Shown piece after piece: positions 1-12,846 of a stretch of 64,000 bases of DNA. How positions within the stretch are numbered: position 1 is the stretch's first letter; the number at the start of each line of letters is the position of its first letter. The DNA comes from Ischnura elegans (taxonomy: Eukaryota > Arthropoda > Insecta > Odonata > Coenagrionidae): the NCBI RefSeq assembly GCF_921293095.1, contig NC_060259.1, forward strand, positions 46,853,812 to 46,917,811, read 5' to 3'. Made by a program: the position numbers and the translations under genes. The notes below the pieces were generated by a model. That model worked only from the letters and a program-made list of their open reading frames with translations. It was not told where the DNA came from and did no database searches.

Positions 1-2262
1 ATTCCTTGTGATAGTAATTTTTAAAATAGCCCAAAAAATAGTCAAAGTAGGTCAATACGAGTATTGTGGATTTTAAAGACATGCCTAAAGCTACATTTAA
101 TCCAAAGTCTAAATTCACGCCATATTTTGTATGTACAAGGCGTTTAGATTATAAATAGATTGGCACAACAAGACACACTTGGGACTGATTTTTCCTTCAC
201 TTTAACAAAGCTAGGTTCCATTTGAGCAGACAAAGTTCCGTATTCTTTGGGCAAGGAGTGTAATACCAGCCGTCTTGTCGAAGAAGCAGATAAGATGCTT
301 TGGAGGATGGGAGTTTGGAAAGGCTTTGGGAGTCAGCCCTCAAAAATAGGAAATTGATAATTCCACGTAGTTGAGCAAAACGGATATTTATTATCAGTCA
401 TATTCATAATTCCCATGATTTTTCAAGATCAATCACAAACGTGGGTACAATTCATAAGGAACCTTTTGATGTTAGTCAATTCGTAATTACAAGTTATTTA
501 AATTAAGGACTTCTCAGGAACTTTTTTGTATTGGCAGAGTATTGGTTAATTATAGAATAGGAAGAAGTGATGTAATTGTTTGGATTACAATTTGGATTCT
601 CAGTTTAAGGCAACTTACCCGCTTTACACCTCGAAGGAGACAAAATTATTTTAGATATTAATTCTGAATTGATCCTTATTTATATAAACAAAATACATTA
701 TTCCAAAGGTGACTGTTACATAAAAACGGCAACCTTACCCAAAGAAAAAAGTTTCACAAATGCATTTGTCTGTTGGTAAGAAAAATGACCCATTCGGGAC
801 AGTAGATGACTGCCTTTTTAAAATGGTAAGAGAACGCATTGCACCAATGTATATTGAATATTATCAATTCAGTAAAATTTTATGAAGTTTAAATAATTTT
901 CCCATTGAATAGTTGTAAAATGCACTATTCAGTATAAAAGAGTATTATTTAGCATTGAATGCCAAAACAGGATATCATTATTTTAATACCGCTGAATTTT
1001 TCCTTCTGACCATTTCATTTTATAACATCCTTGCATTTTTTTCTTCCAAGTCTTTGAAGAGGACTAAGTTTGTGTTTCCTTAAATAACTGCGTTAAAACA
1101 TGGATTTTTGGCCAGTGGCAGATGTTTTTTTTTCTTGCACTGCTGTCGTTAATACTTAGGAGAACATCTGAGTTCAACTTGACATGAGTTTTAAGTGTCC
1201 TTGTCAATCCACTCTCCGAGCAAAGTTTTCAAACAATAGTGAGCTAGCAGTCAGAGAGTAGCAGAAACTTTTTTAGCTTTTTTTTAAAAGAATCAAACGT
1301 CATTTTCCACTAGGCACGTGACTTTTGCAACCACAGCAAGTTAATCTGTTGCATCAAAGAGAATTTATTTTTATTACTTCGTTAAAGAGATCTTGGAACA
1401 CGCTGCAAAATGGAAAAATCCAAGCTGCAAGGTGCAATATGTCACGTATTGGCGGAGTAGAGGTGAAATTACGCAGCCAGTATGAAATTTATAATCTCAC
1501 GAAGCTCTTTTACGCAACCTCCGCATGTGACTCTTGAATGCAACATAAAGCATAAACTTTGGTTAACCAAAAAATAAAATTTTTCGATTTCAAGTTAATT
1601 TTATGATTAAAAAAATTTAATTAGGTTCGTCGTTAAAGATCTTTTCTTTCGCCCTGGATTTAGGTAGTCATTATAATATGAAGGCACAGAAACGGATCTT
1701 AATTCTCCGGTGTGAAGATGAAAAGCTTGAAAAAAATTTGAAATTTTGCGGTAAATTCTCATTGGGTCAGAATTTGCAGAGGGAATGGGACAGTTACGTC
1801 ATTATTACGTCAAATTATGGTTGAATATTCTATCTCTGAAATACATCGTATATTCCAATGTAATGAAAAATGATATTTGGAATTCAGCTTTCCTACCCTT
1901 TTGCTAGAATTGGCGGGTATTTTAGGACATTTTTTTCTTAATTAGTGTTGGGTTCAACATATTCGTTGCGCGAACTTTGTTCATTGCACTTGTTTTTTGT
2001 AAGTGATCATGATTTTAATTTTGATTAAGTTTTTAAATAATACGTCTATCCCTTCCAATCTCACCATAAGTTTGCTTGACAATTTCTTTGCCTTTTTGCT
2101 AGGAATCGTAACCTGCGATATAAATCAATTTGTGCTTCAACCGTGTGTTTCAATGATATCAATTCATATTCACGTCAAAGCAAAAAATTGTAATCAGATC
2201 CCCAAGATGGTTTCAAATTCACCTTTGGCAGTTTTCTTGTGAACTTTACCATTTCCTCGCTT
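1..2262. other. AT-rich non-coding DNA; one dispersed repeat
   Basis: No supportable exon. Apart from the direct-repeat copy near 155-345 I see only AT-rich sequence and short chance ORFs with no recognisable motif. Probably intron or 5' flank of the receptor gene. Confidence 0.6.
155..345. repeat. Dispersed repeat, copy 1
   Basis: Shares an extended block with 2,530-2,690: the runs gggactgatttt, ccttcactttaacaa, gagcagacaaag and gatgctttggaggatggga occur in the same order in both. The two copies are about 80-85% alike by eye, with a roughly 20-base insertion in this one. No terminal repeats or coding capacity are visible, so the class is unknown. Confidence 0.75.
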
Positions 2263-2448
2263 ATTTATTCATTTCAAATACTCCCTACAACAGTGCAATG
2301 AGGTCTCTACATCGGAGGTTTTAACAAAAATTAACATTAACAAATCACACAAAATCATGCATTGGATATAAGAAACTTATCCAGGCGGAAATCGAACCCG
2401 CGACTTTCGGTATGGTGGACCAGGACTTCTCCCCACCACCGCTAAGAT
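2263..2448 (-). mobile_element. tRNA-derived SINE, family 1, antisense copy
   Basis: Read on the - strand, the 5' head carries a pol III A-box-like stretch (TAGCGGTGGTGGGG) and a B box (GGTTCGATTTC) inside GTCGCGGGTTC...CCGCCTGG. It is followed by a body ending in an AAATAA-rich tail. The head and body align with the + strand copy at 24,331-24,518, including the shared block (C)CCGATGTA(A/G)A and the tail, which defines a roughly 190-bp family. No terminal duplication was resolved. Confidence 0.72.
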
Positions 2449-2529
2449 CAACAGCTATCTTTGGCCAGTCATCTTTTATTTTCCTAGAATTTTCTACAAC
2501 TAGAAATTTTCATTTTTTCTTTAGAGTAA

Positions 2530-2690
2530 GAGATATTAAACAAGGCACCTTTGGGACTGATTTTACCTTCACTTTAACAAGGCTAGATTCCTTTTGAGCA
2601 GACAAAGAACCGTATCCTTTTGGTTGTCTTGTCGAAGAGACAGATACGATGCTTTGGAGGATGGGAGTTTGGAAAGGTTTTGGCCGAGGA
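2530..2690. repeat. Dispersed repeat, copy 2
   Basis: Second copy of the block at 155-345, same orientation, 2.35 kb downstream. It lies just beyond the tRNA-like head of the antisense SINE at 2,263-2,448. Confidence 0.75.
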
Positions 2691-5600
2691 ACTGATGATC
2701 CAAATTCACTTAACAGTAAATTGAATGACGGAGTTCAAATATACCCACACAAAGAATAAATAAGGGCAAGCGGGAAGGATATTTAGCTCCTAAGAAGGAT
2801 TAGATACTGTTTTCTCCATTCATTTGTGAACGACCTAACTTGAATATGTATCCGCTACGGACAAAGTGGGATTGCAACATCAAAGACTTTAAGTCAAGGG
2901 AGCTTGTAATCGGAAAATATCGTTTGCGGGTCTAAACTAAATGGTATAGTATATAAATTTGACAAAAGCGCTTACGTAAGTCCAGAGATGTTTATCATAT
3001 GGAAAAAAAAACCTTCAGTGTCACAGGAAATGATTATTCAAGCATTGTTTTATCCCGTCTGTTTTCTATACATGCCCCAAGTAGAAAAATTGAACAGTGA
3101 CTTCACGTGAATTCAAAATTACGAGTTTGCAACAAAAAAGTGGCTGTAATTCTATCCGGCTGGTTACTATCAGCATTATAAAAGAAAAGCATCATTTATA
3201 TTAGGTGCAGTATTAAAATAAGTTTCATTTTTATGGAATAAATTCAGGACATTTGAGCGTTTTTCTTTCCTTACTGATCTGCGATGAGAGTAACACACAC
3301 TACAATATATGTATCACATGAAATGCCGCGTTAAGTTATATTGTATTGTATTTTCATTTTACTGCAAGGGCATATAAATCACCACAAATTCATTTTAATG
3401 TTGTTTTCACAATTAACATCTCTCTTTCATGCTCAAATATTAAATCCTGTTCGTTAAAACGACTCTTTTAAAGCATTTAATTTAACGGTACTTTGGTAAA
3501 TTTGGAAATGGCAAACGGGAGTTTAGATTAACGCAATTTGAAGTTTATATCGTTGGTAAAATTACTGCACCCATTTCTGTATAAACTACTTTATGTTGAT
3601 TAGGAAAACAATGGTGACCCTATTACACAAAATGTGGCGTTAACAGCCCTGTATGACGAAGTAACAATTCAATGCTTTGGCAAAACTCTAGCAATTAACA
3701 AAAAACTAAATTAAATCAATGCTAGAGCCTTTATAGAAACCGTTTTAGATAACCGATGGCTTCCGAAACGCTAAAAATCTTTCCAAAACATGGTTTATTA
3801 TTAATATTTTGGAATCTTTATTTCAATGGACTTACTTGGGTTGATGAAAACGATTTGAAAGAAAATATTCAGTGTCTAGTTCTAAGACACATGATCATTC
3901 TTGCACTGTTTATTAGTAATAATATTATTTCCTCAATTTTACCCTAAATAATGGTACTAAAAACACTGTGCATCCTAGGATACGGGGGACCATCATTTAT
4001 TATTGCAAAGTTTTATTATTCATTTTATGTTATTGTTTTTTATTTATTTTATCCCATTTATAGCTCACTAGTTAAATACAAGTTTTTGTTTATATATTTA
4101 TTCATTTATTTATTTATTACAAATAAAATCATTGTAAATTTTTATCTTTCATGACTCTTGTAAGGTACCCTTGAAGCATGGGCATGACGTATTTTTTCGT
4201 GTGACCAAAATTTAATATAATTCTACCTTATCAGGAAGGAAGCATAGCGGATCGATTCCCCAAATTATTGGCAGGTTCATATGAGGTAAAGATTGAAATA
4301 ATTCGTTGACAATATTTTCTGGCAGTTAAGATAATCGATTTTTTTCGCACAAGGGAAGACAGCTTAGTAGAAAATGAGGATGAGGAAAGAGAATCTTTCT
4401 TATAAACCGGTTCTAAAGGGATATTACTCAGGAAGTAGAAGATATTACTCTACATTTATCAAATTATTTATAGGTTTACCGTCTGAACTTCGATAATCTT
4501 CATATTTTATATTTATTCTTTGGTTATTATGGAAAATGGTAATTTATGCAATCATCTTCATTTTATCCTAATTTAGTTATATATTAATAAGAAATTCTAA
4601 TCATAGGCTTTTCATGGAGCCATAATGCCTATTATCAAACTTGTTTGTTCATCATGGGTATTGATTCATCTCATTTTTTAAATTTCTTACAATTTTCATA
4701 TTTTCTCGTATCTAAGAATAAATTTTTTTAGCCTTTCTTCTTTAAGCCATGAATCATACTTGTGATTTTCATCCCTATTTAAATTTTTTTTTCTGCGATT
4801 ATTGTGCACCCAACATATTTCACTTATTTTTTTCCTTATTTACTGAACATATTCATTGTTTCACTTACATTCATGTTTTCACTTGACGCCAGCATTGTAC
4901 GGACAAAAGTTGACATTTTCTTGACTCTGCATGAGTAATCTTATTGTTGATGGAAATAATTTTTCCTGCTCCGTGAAGGCAGAACTCTACCGATGGAATA
5001 ATAGGTACTGCTCCTGCTTAGTCAGTATAAAATGGATGAAAATTCCTGAGATGAACGTGTGAACATCAGTTAGATAGCGATAATCAGAGTAATGCAGAAA
5101 ATATGCAAATACTTAACTTCTTCTTCAACTGCTTCCTATATTTCCGTAGAGTGTGCTTAGATCTTTGATTTAGATCGGAATTATTCCATTTGGTTGTCAT
5201 TACGAGTGGTCAGTATCGCTATCGAAGTTTGAGTACTTGATTGCTGAGGTAACCGATAGCTAACTACGAGGATTACTTATCGTCCGAAACAAGTATTTCA
5301 AAACCACCAACTTCCGATCCCTTTGATAGGTAAAGGATATAAATATTATTAGTTGTATAAATAGAAGCTACCGGAATATAAATACGTATTATCCATCTCA
5401 TGCTCAGGCTGATACTTCAGGCGGCGGAACTCCAAAATTTGGGAGTTCTACTGCAGAAACTGCTGTTGATAATGGAGGCGTGCATTATTTATGAAGTAGA
5501 AAACTATATGCTAAAAAGTTACAGAAAAGCCTTGTTGCATACTTTTCCCTTTAATGTAATCGATCAGCTTTAAAAATAACACAAGGTTAGTAAATAATGA

Positions 5601-8131
5601 TTAGTGGAAAACTAACTTAAGAAAATGGAAATAAAACAGTCATCGCTTGCTCATAAATGCCACTGGGAGAGGCTTGGTTACGAGTGGGTTTGGCTGAATT
5701 TCGAATCGTCTACAAACTATATCCCAGGGCTGTTGCCGTGCCTGCAATGGACAGGCAGCAAGCGCGATATGATCTCAGCCATCAAAGGATGTGAGCGTAC
5801 AGTGAGCATTAAATATCGGGCCTCTTGAAACGGAAGGAAATCGATATTGCTGGCGATGCATCATGAGTACAGTTGGTAGTGACAATTAGCTTGAGGTAGT
5901 TAACAAATTTCTCCTGATCGCCGCTCTATTCCAGTATTAGCATAATGGGATAGCTTCATTGTGTGGATTTTAATGTCGTAAATGAAACAATAACTTCGTT
6001 TTCTCCAAGTGTCTTTTTTTTCCTTGGTGCAGCATGTTTTGACTAATGGGGTAGCTGATGATGACACCGATACGACAAAATATAATGTAAAAATAATGAA
6101 ACAAAATCAAAATACAGTAGAGATACAGGAATATTTATCTGTGGAAAGAAACGAATCTACTTTCTAATTTATTATAAGCAATAAGTCTTGTGTTTTCTTC
6201 TCTCTTCATTCGCATAAAATTATTATTCTTAATTATTAATGATTTCGTCTAGTTTCCATTACATTTTAAAACTTTTACGTTGACCGACATGTTATCGTAA
6301 TTTTTTCGTCTTCCATTTTTTCCATCTCAATACCTACCTCGTAATTCTACGAATCTATGTTTTTATGGACAGCCTCAACTTACAAAACTTTACTTTTATC
6401 TAAACATTTATAGAGTTCCCCTCCATACATACAACTCTATACCTATTTATTTACCGCCATTGATTTAACATTCTTTTCAGAATATTTTTCTCGGTACATA
6501 AAAGTCCTTTAGTAAATTCACTACTATACACGAAATTTATTCCATCCACACGATCGTTAAAAATTTCCTTTGATTTCTTAAATTCATGTTAATGCAGCTA
6601 ATGGAAATATTCCTATCCAGTAAAAATTCAGTGTCGATAATTGAAGACTCTCCCAGGAAAATCCCACATGAAATAACCAGCAAATAATTGTTCAAAGTGT
6701 ATTTATAAAGAAATTATCGTCTTCACGACCACCACAGGATTTGTTTTGTTGGTTTTCTCTCTTTTTTGTCAATAATTACTTTCAGTTCCAATTGGTCACT
6801 GAATTTTTACTTCCTCATATCTCTTTCCGTTGTATCCCCGATCGGATGACTGAGTTCATCAGCTCTTGGAATTATTGTGTATTAACCCAATAGATTGCCA
6901 TTTCTTTTGTTTATATTTATCTCTCTTTCGCACCTTCTCACAAACACCGTGTTGCTAACATGATCGACTAATGCCACATGTATTTCAGCATCTCCCATTA
7001 TGCCAATTTTAGTAAACTACCCATCACATATAATATATCATTTCTGCCACCTTTTTATTCTCAATTACAAGAAGAAGAATATCCAAATTTTAGCTGTATG
7101 AAATACTTTCTTTCTTTTTTCAGGTTTTGTAAACGATTTTTCCTTTGAAATTTTATTTAGAAAATATTTTCATGAGAGTTATTATTAAAATGTTTGAAAA
7201 ACAACGAAATATTCCAGCTATGAGAACTCTTTAAGCTATTCTACCTTTGGCTACTTTTTTCCAATTCACAAATTTCATGCAATTTCTATATTGCTGCATT
7301 TTCAACGTGCTCCTTATGAGTAGTGAGTAGTATGAGTTTGCAGTGTAACAGAGCTATCTGAATCAAAATGAAGGTGTTGATTTTGGGCAGATGCACCAAA
7401 TATTCCAATTCTTCTCGATGTCTGCCTCCTAATACTTCTTTTTGGATCTCAGCTGGCCCGCTAACCTTAACTGTATGATATTAACGCTTAAAACATCTCT
7501 AGTACTTGGGAGTACCATTTAACTATCTCTTATCTAGAACTAATTCCCGGATTTATGCGCTCTTTGAGCGAGTTCAATAGTTCTCTCTCCTCACATTCGT
7601 ATTCCAACATCATAAGGTAGTCAAGTGTTCTGCTCCGTCAGGAATTTCTATACCATGGAGCTATTCTCACAAGTTTCTTTAATTTCTTCATTTTTGCTTG
7701 TTATAACCTGTATCGAGCTTCACCGGACCTCTATCCTTCCACAGTATCCACTGAAACATTCCTTCGTTACTCTAAAGAAAGACAAGCATATGCCTTTCTA
7801 CAAACTTTCTTGAAAAAATGTCTTCTTCTGTTATTCTGTAATGATAATTTTCAGGGTGCATAATCCTATTTTTGCTGCTTTATCACTAGGGAGCAAAAAT
7901 TCATTAAGTCCCGCATAAGGAGTAGCGTTACTAATCCTTCTTATTTTTGGCTTAAGTTTTAAGATCTCAGAAAGGAGACTCAAATTCCAATACACAATTC
8001 AGATTTGCTTGTCGTCTCCCTTCAGCAGCCTTAAAATCTGAATTTAATATAACTAAGGGGGCATATTGTAAGGTGTTAGCCCTCCTTCTAAGGGTTTGTT
8101 ATTTTCTACGTCAAGAGTTTACTCCAGCCCA
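2691..8131. other. AT-rich non-coding DNA
   Basis: No exon, RNA gene or mobile element I can support, apart from the microsatellite near 4.1 kb. The short open frames are AT-driven and have no recognisable motif. Confidence 0.55.
4078..4130. repeat. (ATTT)n-like microsatellite
   Basis: Low-complexity T-rich run with repeated tttattta/ttcattta units inside AT-rich non-coding DNA. Confidence 0.8.
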
Positions 8132-8156
8132 CACAGCACGAAATATCTTCTAGGTA

Positions 8157-8303
8157 TCTAGAGCTTGTCTACAATGTCTTGGATATCTTAAATATCTACT
8201 AGATGTCTAGAATATGTCTTCAATGTCTTAGATACTTGAATTATCTACTAAATGTCTAGAAAATGTCGTCAATGTCTTGGATATTTTAAATATCTACTTG
8301 ATG
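8157..8303. repeat. Tandem array, three 49-bp units
   Basis: Units start at 8,157, 8,206 and 8,255, each beginning TCTAGA and ending near ctacT(A/T)(A/G)ATG, with a shared centre caatgtctt(a/g)gata. The three units are exactly 49 bp and differ at a handful of positions each. Related words recur at 8,505-8,530 and 9,260-9,370. Confidence 0.9.
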
Positions 8304-9262
8304 TCTTTTTGATCGAAGACTCTTGCTGTATATGCCCAGTGAAATTAGCCGAAAAACACCCGGATCTTGAAAAAAAGTGTAACTGCTTTACTTTTTATGT
8401 GGATGGATAGATAAAGTTATTATTGGCACGTAGATCAAAAAGGCAAAGGCAACTGGCAAATTTTTATGACAGCGATTTAAAGTTACGGTGGCTCCTTCTT
8501 CAAATGTCTACTAGATTTCTAGAATATGTGTATTCCATGTAAGTGTGGCTACTGCTTAGCCTTCAAAAATACCGGAAATTCAGACACTGAAAGTAATTTT
8601 TAAAAAATTTCATTTAAATATAAGATGCATATTAAAAAAATTAATTGAGTAATTGTGATGAAAGAGCAGACATCGACCATTTAAGTAAAATTTATTGTTA
8701 CTTAATTAATCAAAATTGATCGGTAAATATGGCCTGTATCAGCTTAGATACCATCAATCAACAAATCTAATTCTGTGTAAAAGGTTTGTCAAAATTCTAA
8801 TCTCTTCTTTTTCTAATTTATTTAGAACTAATTTTTTTACTATCGTAACAAATATGGTCATAACCTTTTACTTATCACAGTGATGTATTCATTCATTCAT
8901 AGGCCTGATAAAGGTGTTCAAATACGGTGCCAAAAACTTGCATGAAAATTCTTCAACACCTAATCTGCAAGACATTGAATCACCATTTATCGATAATCTT
9001 GCAGACTCCTCTCTGAAATCTAAAAGGAATTTGTAAGCTGCTTCGGAAGCTTCAAATTTGGAGTCAGAGGAGTCTCCCATTAGAAAGGAGTGAAAGCCGG
9101 AGAGGTTCCACTATTCAGGAAGAATCCCCAGAAGACACCCGACCTTCACCTCCTGCTCCTCGAGCAGGCTGTCAGTTGAAAATAAACCCTTGCCAACCGA
9201 AACATATTATATTTGAATCATTTATCCTGAATTTTCCCAGTGGGTCCGATTTGAATATAAAT

Positions 9263-9360
9263 GTCTAGAAAATATCTTCTCAAGATATCTTGTAGTTATC
9301 AGAAAAGCTGACAGATATCTACAAATGGTCTAAAAGATGTCTTGAAGATATTTTCTAGAC
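9263..9360. repeat. Perfect 17-bp inverted repeat
   Basis: GTCTAGAAAATATCTTC at 9,263-9,279 is exactly reverse-complementary to 9,344-9,360, separated by 64 bases. Weaker pairing continues inward. It uses the same sequence words as the 49-bp tandem units about 1 kb upstream. Confidence 0.9.
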
Positions 9361-10442
9361 CTTTGCTGAAGACGTCCTAGATATTTTGTGCTATGAGGTG
9401 GGGGGTGATCCCTTCAATTACATATGCTATCCACATTTTGAGTTGAATCACTGAGTGAGTAATACTTATTCTACGGCTATGCATGCATCCTTCATACGTA
9501 ATTTTGCGTTCTTATAAGTCCTCTCTTGGAGCTCAAACCAAAAGATAAGCAATGATACATTGGCGTGGCCAATGCCTTCAAAACGATTCCAATACCTGTG
9601 CCATTCTAATTTAAAATCCAGGTGAATGATAATTCTTTCCCAAGTCTTTAATGTGGCAGAGTAAAATTTCACAGATATTAAACTGTAATACGTTTCACCA
9701 AAGTAGTTTTATCATAAAAATTTAAGTACATTGGTGCTTAAGATACTCTGCTCTTAAGATATTAAGATAACTGGCTCTAAAAAGTGCTGTAATCGCTTTG
9801 TGATCATTATCTGAAACTGGCATGCAAATATATAAACAATGATTTACTTTTGAGGGAAGCCATAAATTTTTCACCAAATTCAATTTTAAATGGTTGCTTA
9901 AACTGTAAGTTTGTATCACGGCACAGTACATCATTAAATAACCTGTGCCTAACCTCTACGGTTGGGAAATGGATTGTAAACTCATGTGTTATATATGAGT
10001 GCAAATCATTTTTATTGAAATGAAATATTTTTTCATATCATTGGCGTAGAATCAATGATGTATGTATTGCGGAATCATTATTTTAAATAACGTTAACGTA
10101 CCTTTATAATAAACCTGCCACATGTTCTAAATCATCCCCATAATTCCATGATTTTTTACTAAATAATTACAGTTCAACATAAGCTAAGGCATTCTTTGTT
10201 TCGTTTTCTGTTGTGTTTTGAATTTATTTACGCGTGTTCTAAAATACAATCATTCGTACTCATATTTATTTCTATAGTGAAATTAAACTTTTTTGTTGCT
10301 TGTGCTTAAAATATAAATATTATCTTGCACAATAATGAAACTTACGATTAAATATTCATAAATGGTGGTGTCAATGTCAAAATTTGAGCAATCACCTTTT
10401 TTTAAATATGAAAAATTTTAAGTCTTGAAAATGATTGATGTC

Positions 10443-10719
10443 CATGGGCGTACCCAGCAAGGGGCAGGGGGGCAGCTGCCCCCCTAAAAGAAAAAACTCA
10501 ATAGTCTTTCATCAAAATCAGTACTGAATTGAAACGAAAGTAATCAACAAATTTTCTTTAAACCCACGAAAAATGATATGCATTAGTATGAGATATTTAA
10601 CTAAAATAAAACTATTTTTTCAAGGAAATAATCTCATAGATCCTGTGGCTTCCCCCCACCCAGACCATGGCTTGCCCCCCCCCCCCCCTCCCTTAGTTAC
10701 GATCCTGGGTACGCCCTTG
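10443..10719. mobile_element. hAT-like MITE, 277 bp
   Basis: Ends are 15-bp terminal inverted repeats: CATGGGCGTACCCAG on the left and the inverse CAAGGGCGTACCCAG on the right, one mismatch. Flanking 8-bp target-site duplications are ttgatgtc (10,435-10,442) and tagatgtc (10,720-10,727), one mismatch. An 8-bp duplication with CA-starting ends fits the hAT superfamily. The element is GC-rich at both ends (a run of 14 C at about 10,675-10,688), AT-rich in the middle, and has no transposase frame. Confidence 0.85.
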
Positions 10720-10735
10720 TAGATGTCATTGAAAC

Positions 10736-11143
10736 GTGAGGCTTAAGTATTTAAAAAAGTTATATTTCGGTGATCCCCTGCTTAGGCTTACGGAATACCT
10801 GCGACTCCTAGAGAACGCCATCCCGAGACTGGCTCTGCCCCAAGGATGGAAGCGAATTGACAATGGTGACGCTGTTGATTGCAAGACGGTCACAACTACG
10901 GCAACAACTATTAGCAGTGGAATCCGCGTGCCATGGCCCCCAATGCTGACTGTGCTATCTCATAAGGGGTATCGTCAGATGCCAGCCGTTGTGGAAACCA
11001 CTGTTGCCAGATGCCGTCTTCGCTGCGCTTCGTCATCCTCCAAGATGCCATCGAGTGGCCCCGCCACTGCACGTCGTTTCAAGTGTTCCGGCCCATGCGC
11101 GGACAAGGATGCACCCGCCAAGGAGGCTAAGTCTCCCGGGTAG
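10736..11143 (+). other. GC-rich 135-codon open frame, function unknown
   Basis: An open frame in a patch (about 10,780-11,180) clearly richer in GC than its surroundings, starting 16 bp after the MITE's end. The product is basic, with a Ser/Thr-rich middle and a few Cys near the C-terminus (RCRLRC and CSGPC), and matches no family I recognise. There is no splice signal or promoter I would trust. It may be a fragment of a repeat or a processed remnant rather than a gene; codon use on both strands is similarly open. Confidence 0.15.
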
Positions 11144-12798
11144 GATTCGTGTACCCAATCACCCGTCGTCATGTTTGTTGACCCTGTGCCTATTAAAAAT
11201 AGTGTGATATACTGTCATTTTCCCCAGCCGCAAAAATATCTCCGGTGCATAATCAATGGTAGCGGACGTAACTAGATCGAAATCCTTTATCGCAGGAGTT
11301 GAAGAAATAAAGACTTGGCTATTTCCACATAGTTCTTTAATGTGACAACCTTGGTTTCGTTACAGCATAACATTATCCCTTGTGGTATTACTCTTTGATA
11401 ATGCTAAGCTGTTACGAAACCATGGTTGGTCACAATAAATCACCAAGTGGCAAATGTCTTCACGTCTTTATGTCTTCAACTCCCACTCTCCGGTGCATAT
11501 TCTTAATCCAGTCAGTTCAGAAGTTCAGGAAGGGTACTCGTCATCAATTTGAAGTAATGTTTCACGTTCGGATTGCTGGAAGTTTTTAAAAATGAGTATC
11601 ACAGGACTAAAATCGGAGTTTTTCGCCTTGGATTTTTCTTCAACTCTTTAATATCTACTTACTCATTAAGGCCCAATTTCAAAGTGAAGGTGCAGCTCGA
11701 CCGATAAAGCAGTTTTTAGTGGAAAACTGGTATTTTTCTCTCGGATACAGAAATATTTTTTCAACACTATGTTTTGATATAAATTTATCAAAGTTGTTAA
11801 ATTGGGTCTTTGTCCTAATTAATTTCTTTATAATTTTTATTCAGCTTAAAATTTCTATTTTTTGTCAAAATAAATTAGCATCGTCACCTGAATACATCGA
11901 TTTTTATTCTCTATGGTTTATTTATCCGTTTAGGTGTTGAAATTTAATAAATATTCAGTTCAATATTCGTAAACTGTAATTCTGTTTATCTCACGTGCTA
12001 TCTTGAGCGTAATATTCTAAATGAATAAGCTTAGTTTATTATTTCACTTTTATCAATTATTCAGGTAAAAATCATCTCTTTTTTAATAAAAAATTTATTT
12101 ATTGCTCTCGAACATTGCGTATTATACAAGAATATTAAATGTTCATGATCCTCGTTTGAAAGCACAGAATTTACTTAATAATTTACTTAAGTTTATTTAA
12201 TTAATGTCAATGATAAAAGTCCCTTTGCCATGAGAGCTGTGTGTGAGTAATAGTTAAGCGCTAGATTTTTCACTTACCGTTTGGAGATAAGCTTGGGAAT
12301 CACAAGAACTAAAAGCCTCGTACTCAATATCTGCAAGTTATAATTCTCTCAAAATAATGTTGAACTCAATGCTTTTGTATTAATTCTAATATTTGCTACC
12401 ATATCTTGAAGGAATCTAAAATTGAAAATAATTTCAAGAAAATGTTATTGCTTCAAGAGTATTCTATCATTTATAAGCAGGACAAATGGCCATCCCTGCA
12501 AAAGAGCTTTGAAGTAAAATTGAATGGGGTCATTCCCCTCCAATTTCGTCTATTTTAGACGCTTGACCTCTCAAATGTCGATGAAAATTGGTAATCGTGT
12601 TTGCCTCATTAAGGAAAAAATGCCACTTGAAACGTTTTGTGAAAAGCAGATGAATAACGGATATATATAATATTACTGTTTGGTGGAATGTCACGAACGA
12701 GTTTTGAAAAACGTTTACACATTTACAACTTTATTCCAAGCGGTTCTATTGCTCATGCATCATACATGCTTACAGTAAGCTTGCACTACTTGTCTATG

Positions 12799-12846
12799 AA
12801 TGAAAATGAAAAAGCAGGAGCAATTTCCTGCTTTTTCATTTTCATT
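12799..12846. repeat. Perfect 21-bp hairpin
   Basis: Left arm 12,799-12,819 and right arm 12,826-12,846 are exact reverse complements with a 6-base loop (gcaatt). The arms start aatgaaaatgaaaa. It sits inside AT-rich non-coding DNA within an unremarkable 98-codon open frame. Confidence 0.92.

Larger units (their letters stand above)
8132..9395. mobile_element. Possible DNA transposon remnant with internal repeats
   Basis: The stretch begins CACAGCACGAAATATCT and ends with the near inverse (AGATATTTTGTGCTATG); the two 17-bp ends match at 15 positions. Inside are three 49-bp tandem units near the left end and a perfect 17-bp inverted repeat near the right end, both built from the same words (TCTAGA, ATATCT, ATGTCT). 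This arrangement, with terminal inverted repeats and related subterminal repeats, is typical of non-autonomous DNA elements. I found no matching target-site duplication and no transposase frame, so the borders are tentative. Confidence 0.45.

Noticed and set aside
2003-2242. Hydrophobic 79-codon frame considered as a possible TM1 exon
   Set aside because: No GN motif in a helix, no phase-0 donor at the expected place and no similarity to amine-receptor N-termini.
8889-9080. 63-codon - strand frame within the 8.1-9.4 kb element considered as a transposase piece
   Set aside because: No transposase motif (DDE/D, zinc finger or dimerisation block) is visible and it is too short.
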